Assembly (NCBI RefSeq): GCF_001625305.1 | Contig: NW_017804576.1 | Coordinates: 1,357,157 to 1,421,156, forward strand | Direction: 5' to 3' | Length of the DNA stretch: 64,000 nucleotides | DNA from: Branchiostoma belcheri | Taxonomy: Eukaryota; Chordata; Leptocardii; Amphioxiformes; Branchiostomatidae | In this document: piece after piece, positions 63,938-64,000 of the stretch | Layout: every line of letters starts with the position of its first letter | How positions within the stretch are numbered: position 1 is the first letter of the stretch | Notes under the pieces: generated by a model | The model's database searches: none | Told to the model about the DNA's origin: nothing | The model's input: only the letters and a program-made list of their open reading frames with translations | Made by a program: the position numbers and the translations under genes

Positions 63938-64000
63938 TCAAAAGGTTGTCTGAAGTCGATATCGCCCCCCGTCCCGGTTGACTTCAGACAACCTTTGACC
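63938..64000. mobile_element. Terminal hairpin at window edge
   Basis: GGTCAAAAGGTTGTCTGAAG pairs with CTTCAGACAACCTTTGACC at the window end. Probably a complete small hairpin or the end of a MITE. Confidence 0.6.

Overview
The window looks like a piece of a cephalochordate (amphioxus/Branchiostoma-type) genome. The reasons are intron-rich eukaryotic genes, a multi-domain GPCR built from domains shuffled on phase 1-1 exons (ShKT, C-type lectin, LDLa, kringle, somatomedin B), an immunity-related GTPase (IRG) cluster, many MITE-like inverted repeats and non-LTR fragments, and adjacent, highly polymorphic near-duplicate segments. The organism call is inference; no database search was possible. 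All exon joins below were checked for splice sites (GT/AG) and reading-frame phase.

Layout. (1) 0-15 kb: two plus-strand IRG GTPase genes (IRG1 at 2524-4731, IRG2 at 11354-13060) and, between them on the minus strand, a shorter IRG-like gene split by two introns inside the G domain (5892-7450). IRG1, IRG2 and a later IRG3 share one plan: a noncoding first exon, a tiny start-codon exon of 5-10 codons, a large G-domain exon and a C-terminal helical exon. Perfect GAAANNGAAA (ISRE/IRF-type) sites lie near IRG1 and IRG2. (2) 15.2-28.2 kb, minus strand: one gene, 12 predicted exons, for a receptor with signal peptide, ShKT, C-type lectin, LDLa units, two kringles, somatomedin B and a seven-helix domain. 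One LDLa exon carries a frameshift, and skipping it leaves a 1223-residue frame. Its introns hold a 15-bp satellite, MITEs and a LINE endonuclease fragment. (3) 27.9-40.8 kb: two versions of the same locus lie side by side, separated by a 20-N gap. The left version lacks IRG3; the right version contains IRG3 (34639-36700). (4) 40.8-50 kb, plus strand: an F-box/leucine-rich-repeat gene whose last exon is present twice across a second 20-N gap. (5) 50-64 kb: convergent to it on the minus strand, the last four coding exons, including a 15-nt microexon, of an unrecognised gene, set among MITEs and other repeats.

How it fits together. The IRG genes are cell-autonomous immunity GTPases by family. 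The GPCR carries an ectodomain of binding modules and could be a recognition receptor. The F-box/LRR protein is a likely SCF substrate adaptor. The strongest observations are the receptor architecture with its frame-neutral broken exon, the IRG3 presence/absence difference with duplicated flanks that suggest recombination, the non-canonical G4 motif shared by all four IRG copies, and the assembly structure that explains the duplications.
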